This document shows, one piece after another, positions 58,957-64,000 of a stretch of DNA of 64,000 bases; within the stretch, counting starts at the first letter, position 1, and the number at the start of each line of letters is the position of its first letter. This DNA comes from JAPKEZ01 sp047638975 (GTDB lineage: Bacteria; Planctomycetota; UBA1135), in NCBI GenBank assembly GCA_047638975.1, contig JBLINB010000003.1, forward strand, positions 23,251 to 87,250, given 5' to 3'. The translations under genes were made by a program, and so were the position numbers. The notes under the pieces are model-generated. The model ran no database searches. It saw only the letters and a list, made by a program, of their open reading frames with translations, and was not told the DNA's origin.

Positions 58957-60674
58957 TGACAAAAGTTCTTGATAGACATCCACAGCCGGCATTGAAATTC
59001 GTTAGTGAAGATTTTGTGCCAGACAGCTTCGAAAAGATAGATAGCATCATGCAAGCGTTGTTGTCGGCAAACCCTTCCTCGGTTGGCGAATGGCACGATT
59101 GGGTGCTGTGGCGCTCCGAACTAGATAGTGTGATTGCCGAAGAATCCTTGAAGCGCATGTACGCTAGCGTTTGTAAAACAAACGACGAAGCTTTAGAGAA
59201 AGCCAACCTTGATTTTCAAACTGAAATCATGCCTCTGGTGCAGCCGATAGATGATTTGCTCGACCGTAAATATTTAGACGGCGCCTTTCGTGACGCGTTG
59301 CGCGAGGCTGGTTTAGATCTTTACGATAGGTCGGTTGAGCTGGGCGTGAAAATGTTCCGTCAAGAAAATGTGCAGTTGGGTGCCGATGATGAGAAGCTGT
59401 CGAATGACTACACGCGCACCATTGCGGCGATGACCGTCACTTATAAAGGCGAAGAAGTTACCTTGTCTGGCATGTCCAAGTATTTAGCCGACCCCGAACG
59501 CTCCGTGCGCGAAGAGGCTTTCCGCTTAGTGTCGGCACGCCGCTTGGTTGATGCCGAAACGCTTGAGACGGTGTTTGACAAGATGGTTGCTCTACGCGAT
59601 AAAGTGGCGTTGAATGCCGATTTCGCAAACTACCGCGACTACATGCACATTGCTAAAGAGCGTTTTGATTACACTCCAGAAGATTGCTTAGCCTTCGGCG
59701 AAAATGTAAAAAAATATATCGTGCCGGCGATGCGCAAAATCAATGAACATCGTCGTCAAAAGATGAATGTTGATGTTTTACGTCCTTGGGACACCTCGGT
59801 AGATATCGATGGCGCCGCCGCCTTCGAGCCGTTTACGGATGCCGCAGGACACGTCGATGTTTCAGCAAAATTAATGTCGGCAGTCGCTGCAGATTTTGGC
59901 GATGAGTTGCGCTGGATGTTTAGCGAAGGATTACTCGATTTAGAAACCCGTCCGCACAAAGGGCCGGGTGGTTTTATGGACAACCTCGAGAAGCGTCGCG
60001 TGCCGGTTATTTTTGCTAACTCGGGTACTACGCATGGCGATGTCGAAACTTTGGTTCACGAAGGCGGGCATGCGCTGAATGGTTTGTTCTGCCGCGATCT
60101 TGAACCCGTTGAATATCGTATGCCACCGCTTGAGTTCGCCGAAGTCGCTTCAATGGGGCTCGAGGCGCTTGCAATGGAACATCTCGCAGACGCTTATCCG
60201 GCTAACGAAGTGCAACGCGCGCGCCGCGATTCTCTGGAAGGGATGCTGTCGACTTTTACTTGGGTGGCTACTATCGACGGCTTTCAGCAATGGATTTATA
60301 CTCATCCGCAGCATACTCGTGAACAGCGTACTGCTGCTTGGAATGGTTTGTTAGATGACTTTAACACTGGCGTAGATTGGTCAGGCTTAGAAGCCGAGCG
60401 CTCGGCGCTGTGGCATCGTACACTGCACCTGTTTCAAGTTCCGTTCTACTATATTGAATACGCGCTTGCGCAAATGGGTGCGATTCAATTATGGACGAAC
60501 TACCGCGAGGACGCAGAGCAATGTGTTGCCGATTACCGCAATGGTTTAAGCCTTGGTGGCTCTAAGGGATTGCCACAACTGTTTGCCGCAACCGGTTTAG
60601 AATTTGATCCACGCGGTAATGGTTTTGAGAATTGGGTGCCACAAATTGTGGCAGAATGGCAAAAAACGGTTTAG
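58956..60674 (+). CDS. pepF: M3 family oligoendopeptidase (PepF-like)
   Basis: 572 residues. A zinc peptidase of the thimet/oligoendopeptidase F family, cytoplasmic, cutting short peptides. The active site is VETLVHEGGHALNGLF (HExxH as HEGGH), and EFAEVASMGLEALAMEH provides the third ligand Glu, about 25 residues later. FYYIEYALAQMGAIQLW near the C-terminus is conserved. It is last of the coupled plsY-gpsA-pepF run. Confidence 0.93.
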   Translation: MTKVLDRHPQPALKFVSEDFVPDSFEKIDSIMQALLSANPSSVGEWHDWVLWRSELDSVIAEESLKRMYASVCKTNDEALEKANLDFQTEIMPLVQPIDDLLDRKYLDGAFRDALREAGLDLYDRSVELGVKMFRQENVQLGADDEKLSNDYTRTIAAMTVTYKGEEVTLSGMSKYLADPERSVREEAFRLVSARRLVDAETLETVFDKMVALRDKVALNADFANYRDYMHIAKERFDYTPEDCLAFGENVKKYIVPAMRKINEHRRQKMNVDVLRPWDTSVDIDGAAAFEPFTDAAGHVDVSAKLMSAVAADFGDELRWMFSEGLLDLETRPHKGPGGFMDNLEKRRVPVIFANSGTTHGDVETLVHEGGHALNGLFCRDLEPVEYRMPPLEFAEVASMGLEALAMEHLADAYPANEVQRARRDSLEGMLSTFTWVATIDGFQQWIYTHPQHTREQRTAAWNGLLDDFNTGVDWSGLEAERSALWHRTLHLFQVPFYYIEYALAQMGAIQLWTNYREDAEQCVADYRNGLSLGGSKGLPQLFAATGLEFDPRGNGFENWVPQIVAEWQKTV

Positions 60675-60741
60675 CCTTTCTACATTCTTAACATAGGTGC
60701 GCTAAATCGCCTGTAAGCTTCCTTCTGCGCGAGGCTAGAAT

Positions 60742-62217
60742 ATGCGCATCATGGCAAAGCCCGCACCGTCTGTAATGGACAAAATTGTCTCTCTGTGTAA
60801 GCGCAGAGGTTTCGTTTTCCCGGCCTCCGAAATATACGGTGGCCAAGGTTCGACCTATGACTGGGGCCCGCTGGGCGTCGAGTTAAAGAAGCGCGTTAAA
60901 GACGCGTGGTGGGAATCACTGGTTTATGCGCGCCAAGATGTGGTGGGTATTGACTCGGCGATTATCCAATCACCACAAGTCTGGATTACCTCAGGACACG
61001 TTGGCGGTTTCTCCGATCCGTTGATTGACAATAAAACTTCTAAGCAGCGTTATCGCGCCGACCACTTGGTCGAAGCCAAGATTGAGAAGTACCGTAAAAA
61101 AGGACGCACCCGCGATGAAGAAGCGCTTACTGCGAAATTAGCGGCGGCGATCAATGACAACGCGGCATTGCGCGAATTAATTATCGAATGCAAAATTAAA
61201 TGCCCCGTCTCCGGTACCGACGACTGGACGGATGTACGTCAATTCAATTTGATGTTCGAAACCCATGTTGGTGCGATGCGCGATAGTTCTAGCATTGCTT
61301 ATCTACGTCCAGAAACTGCGCAGGGTATCTTCATTAATTTTAATAATGTGGTCACATCTTCGCGCAAGAAATTGCCATTCGGAATAGCCCAAATCGGTAA
61401 GTCGTTTCGTAACGAGATTACTCCGGGTAACTTCGTCTTTAGAACGCGCGAGTTCGAGCAAATGGAAATGGAGTTTTTCTGTCGTCCAGAAGAAGCGCCT
61501 AAATGGTACAAATACTGGCAGGAAACGCGCTTTCAGTGGTATCTTGATTATGGCGTAAATTCAGAAAAGTTGCGTATGCGCGAGCACGAGCAAGATGAAT
61601 TGGCGCACTATGCAAATGGCTGCAGCGATGTTGAATATCTATTCCCGTTCGGCTGGAGTGAACTCGAAGGTGTGGCCAATCGTGCTGATTACGATCTTAA
61701 AAAGCACAGTGAAGCAAGTGGCGAACACCTTACTTGGTTTGATCAAGAAAATAACGAGCACATTACACCATATGTTATCGAGCCAGCTGCGGGTTGCGAC
61801 CGTACGGCGATGACTTTCTTAGTCGATGCTTATGATGAAGAGGGCGAAGGTAAAAACCAGCGCGTGGTATTGCGTTTCCATCCGAAAATCGCTCCAGTTA
61901 CAGCTGCCGTTTTCCCATTGGTTAAGAAAGAAGGCATGCCAGAAAAGGCTGCCGAGGTCGAAGCGATGCTGCGTCCATATTTCCGTACAGCTATTGAAGA
62001 AAACCAATCGATTGGTCGCCGTTACCGTCGCCAAGACGAAATCGGTACGCCGTTTTGTATTACTGTTGATGGCGAGACTGCCGATGACGGTTGCGTGACA
62101 TTACGCGAGCGTGATTGCATGAGTCAAGAACGTGTCAAAGTCGAAGACCTCATCGCTACCATCAATTCTAAAATCAGCTCGTGGACGCGTCCGCAACCCG
62201 TAGAGATTGATGGCTGA
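60742..62217 (+). CDS. glyS: Glycyl-tRNA synthetase, dimeric (alpha2) type
   Basis: 491 residues in one chain, the eukaryote/Gram-positive/Planctomycetota-type enzyme rather than the alpha2beta2 GlyQ/GlyS of proteobacteria. Features: RRGFVFPASEIYGG, SSIAYLRPETAQGIFINFN (class II motif 2 region), FGIAQIGKSFRNEITPGNFV and EPAAGCDRTAMTFLVDAYD, ending in an anticodon-binding domain with RYRRQDEIGTPFCITVDGE. A second in-frame ATG lies three codons downstream. GAGG upstream favours the first. Overlaps ptsI by 8 bases. Confidence 0.96.
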   Translation: MRIMAKPAPSVMDKIVSLCKRRGFVFPASEIYGGQGSTYDWGPLGVELKKRVKDAWWESLVYARQDVVGIDSAIIQSPQVWITSGHVGGFSDPLIDNKTSKQRYRADHLVEAKIEKYRKKGRTRDEEALTAKLAAAINDNAALRELIIECKIKCPVSGTDDWTDVRQFNLMFETHVGAMRDSSSIAYLRPETAQGIFINFNNVVTSSRKKLPFGIAQIGKSFRNEITPGNFVFRTREFEQMEMEFFCRPEEAPKWYKYWQETRFQWYLDYGVNSEKLRMREHEQDELAHYANGCSDVEYLFPFGWSELEGVANRADYDLKKHSEASGEHLTWFDQENNEHITPYVIEPAAGCDRTAMTFLVDAYDEEGEGKNQRVVLRFHPKIAPVTAAVFPLVKKEGMPEKAAEVEAMLRPYFRTAIEENQSIGRRYRRQDEIGTPFCITVDGETADDGCVTLRERDCMSQERVKVEDLIATINSKISSWTRPQPVEIDG

Positions 62218-63955
62218 ATCTAGTTTACACCAGGGTACTGCGGTTGCTGCCGGCGTTGGCATCGGCCGGGTGTTTATCGCGTTGACCTCCGAGAAGAATG
62301 TGCCATTGCGGCATATCGATATCGGCGAATGCGAGTTAGTGTGGCAGCTGCTAGATGCGGCGCGTTGTGCGACGATTAAGCACCTAGAGACGATTCGCGA
62401 GTCCACTGCCGAAATTGTCGGCGCGTCTGATGCGGCAATTTATTCAACGCAAATTTCGGTACTTGAAGATCCAGAGGCTTTACAACGTTTACGCGCGTGG
62501 GTATTTGATGACTTGTATGCTCCAGAATCTGCAGTGCAAGCTTACATCGATTTTATGCGTAACCAGTTTGCGGCAATGGATAAATCTGGGCTGCGCGATA
62601 TGTCGGCCGACTTCACTGACCCGTGGGTGTTGGTGCTACGCGAAATGAGCGCCGAAGACCTAGAGCATGCGCAGGATGCCAGTATTTCGTCAATGATTTT
62701 GGTCGCTGACGAATTAACGCCTACTTTGGTGGTGCGTTATCCGCATAAAAAAATCGCAGGCATTGTTGCTACACGTGGTGGACGTTATTCACATGCCGCT
62801 ATTTTAGCGCGTAGTTTTGGCATCCCGACCGTCGTTAATATCGATAACTTTGATGATGTAGCGCGTTCCGGAACGCATTGTATTGTCAACGGCGATACTG
62901 GCGAAGTCGAACTTAATCCTGGCGACGAGCAATTAGCTGCTGCAAATAAGCTCGCGGTGCAACGTGCACGACTTAAGGACAGTTTGGCAGAATTTGCTAC
63001 TGACGAATGCCTAACCGCTGACGGTATACGGGTGCCTATTTTGGCAAATATAGAGTCGCCGCGCGACTTTAAGTTTTTTAACACCGATACTGTCTCTGGC
63101 GTCGGTCTGTTCCGCACCGAGTTCATTTACATGGATAACGACGGGTTTCCAACTCTTGAGCAACAAGAAAATATTTATCGTGAGGTTATAAAAGAATTTG
63201 ATTCGCGACGGGTAGTGTTCCGAACGCTAGATGTTGGTAATGACAAAAAACTGTCATACTTGAATTTGCATAGCGAAAGTAATCCAGCACTTGGCATGCG
63301 TGGCTTGCGCCTAAGTTTGCATTGGCCAGATATATTCTTCATTCAATTACAGGCGCTGTTTAATGCTAGTGAAGATGGCCCGATCGACATCATGTTGCCG
63401 ATGGTTACCAGCGTTGAAGAAGTGCGCGAAGCTAAGAAAATGTTTAGCTTAATTGCCCAAGGCGATACATCTCGGGTGCGTTTTGGTGTGATGATAGAAG
63501 TTCCGGCAGCGGCGATGGCGTTGTCCGACATCGTTAAAGAGATCGATTTCGTATCTGTTGGTACTAACGATTTGGCGCAGTATCTGTTTGCCGTAGACCG
63601 TGATAATCCTTGGGTAGCTGATCTTTACCAGCCATACCATCCAGCAAATTTACGCGTGCTACGCTCGATTGCCAAGGTCTGTAGAAAAAATGGTACCCCA
63701 GTATCCGTATGTGGCGAAATGGCGGGGCAGCCTGAGGGCGCATTCTTCTTAGTAGGCTGTGGATATGATAGCCTGTCGATGTCGCCTTCACTAGTTCCAG
63801 AGATTAAGGCGTATCTACGAGAAGTAGATTCTAAGCCTTTATACCAGCTCGCTGTACGTGCAACGCGCTCTCCTACTTCTGATGAGGCCTTTCACTTACT
63901 GCATAGTGCGGTCAAAGATGTTTGGCAAAAAATGCTTGATTCAAAAAGTGAATGA
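62210..63955 (+). CDS. ptsI: Phosphoenolpyruvate-protein phosphotransferase (PTS enzyme I)
   Basis: 581 residues from the ATG at 62210. It autophosphorylates from PEP and passes phosphate to HPr. The phospho-His segment is VATRGGRYSHAAILARSFGI, with the PEP domain GVGLFRTEFIYMD, FRTLDVGNDKKLSYL and DFVSVGTNDLAQYLFAVDRD, and CGEMAG. No HPr or EII gene is adjacent, so it may serve regulatory PTS rather than sugar uptake (inference). Overlaps the glyS stop by 8 bases. Confidence 0.95.
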   Translation: MAESSLHQGTAVAAGVGIGRVFIALTSEKNVPLRHIDIGECELVWQLLDAARCATIKHLETIRESTAEIVGASDAAIYSTQISVLEDPEALQRLRAWVFDDLYAPESAVQAYIDFMRNQFAAMDKSGLRDMSADFTDPWVLVLREMSAEDLEHAQDASISSMILVADELTPTLVVRYPHKKIAGIVATRGGRYSHAAILARSFGIPTVVNIDNFDDVARSGTHCIVNGDTGEVELNPGDEQLAAANKLAVQRARLKDSLAEFATDECLTADGIRVPILANIESPRDFKFFNTDTVSGVGLFRTEFIYMDNDGFPTLEQQENIYREVIKEFDSRRVVFRTLDVGNDKKLSYLNLHSESNPALGMRGLRLSLHWPDIFFIQLQALFNASEDGPIDIMLPMVTSVEEVREAKKMFSLIAQGDTSRVRFGVMIEVPAAAMALSDIVKEIDFVSVGTNDLAQYLFAVDRDNPWVADLYQPYHPANLRVLRSIAKVCRKNGTPVSVCGEMAGQPEGAFFLVGCGYDSLSMSPSLVPEIKAYLREVDSKPLYQLAVRATRSPTSDEAFHLLHSAVKDVWQKMLDSKSE

Positions 63956-64000
63956 TAAGTGGTTCATTTCTTAGTCAAAATCATGTATCTTAGAACTAGG

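Overview
The window is a gene-dense bacterial chromosome segment of moderate GC with about 62 protein genes, two tRNA genes and no rRNA, phage, insertion sequence or CRISPR array. Organism (inference): several traits point to a Planctomycetota-like bacterium. These are a giant glycine-rich surface protein, peptidase-MA/DUF1570-like secreted proteins, a PQQ sugar dehydrogenase with an extra C-terminal beta domain, ECF sigma factors followed by anti-sigma and Spy-like proteins, and GSDWxxWC thioredoxins. Housekeeping genes alone do not settle the phylum.

Layout. 1-9.6 kb: 3' part of a Gly-rich surface protein, a MerR regulator with the fused B12 mutase IcmF, MsrB, a PQQ dehydrogenase and peptidase E. 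9.6-14.2 kb: TraB/GumN protein, AI-2E exporter, a cytochrome b562-like protein, and an operon of a thioredoxin-fold protein with an in-frame TGA at the redox cysteine (probable selenocysteine) directly abutting an ECF sigma factor; then tRNA-Asn. 14.2-24.2 kb: pseudo-receiver, accD-rpe, nrdA-nrdB behind paired NrdR boxes, and gapA-pgk-sulfatase. 24.3-30 kb: tilS, a large secreted peptidase-like protein, a membrane-anchored trypsin-like protease and ribAB. 30-33.8 kb: ECF sigma factor, anti-sigma-like protein, Spy-like protein and a PilM/PilN-like pair. 33.8-39.4 kb: an arsenosugar-type cluster (two glycosyltransferases, ArsM, ArsS, TVP38 membrane protein, flavin disulfide oxidoreductase), five genes of which are joined by TAATG overlaps. 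39.4-49.2 kb: glycosylasparaginase, NYN protein, DnaQ-like exonuclease, queuosine-precursor transporter, three coupled secreted unknowns, a SurA-like protein and an ABC exporter. 49.1-54.4 kb: ispD-ispF, ruvC, an unknown, a ComEA-like protein, nadC and purB. 54.4-64 kb: a lipoprotein with 28 cysteines in a tandem repeat, a frameshifted small gene, a DHH phosphoesterase, tRNA-Gly, a 7Fe ferredoxin, plsY-gpsA-pepF, glyS and ptsI.

How it works together. The housekeeping genes cover nucleotide, NAD, riboflavin, isoprenoid, phospholipid and glycolytic metabolism. The accessory theme is thiol, metalloid and redox chemistry: arsenic methylation and arsenosugar formation, a cysteine-repeat lipoprotein, MsrB, and the candidate selenoprotein. 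The most notable observation is that TGA plus a stem-loop fitting the bacterial SECIS rules. The sigma factor starts immediately after the selenoprotein stop codon without an obvious ribosome binding site, so sigma synthesis may depend on selenocysteine insertion.
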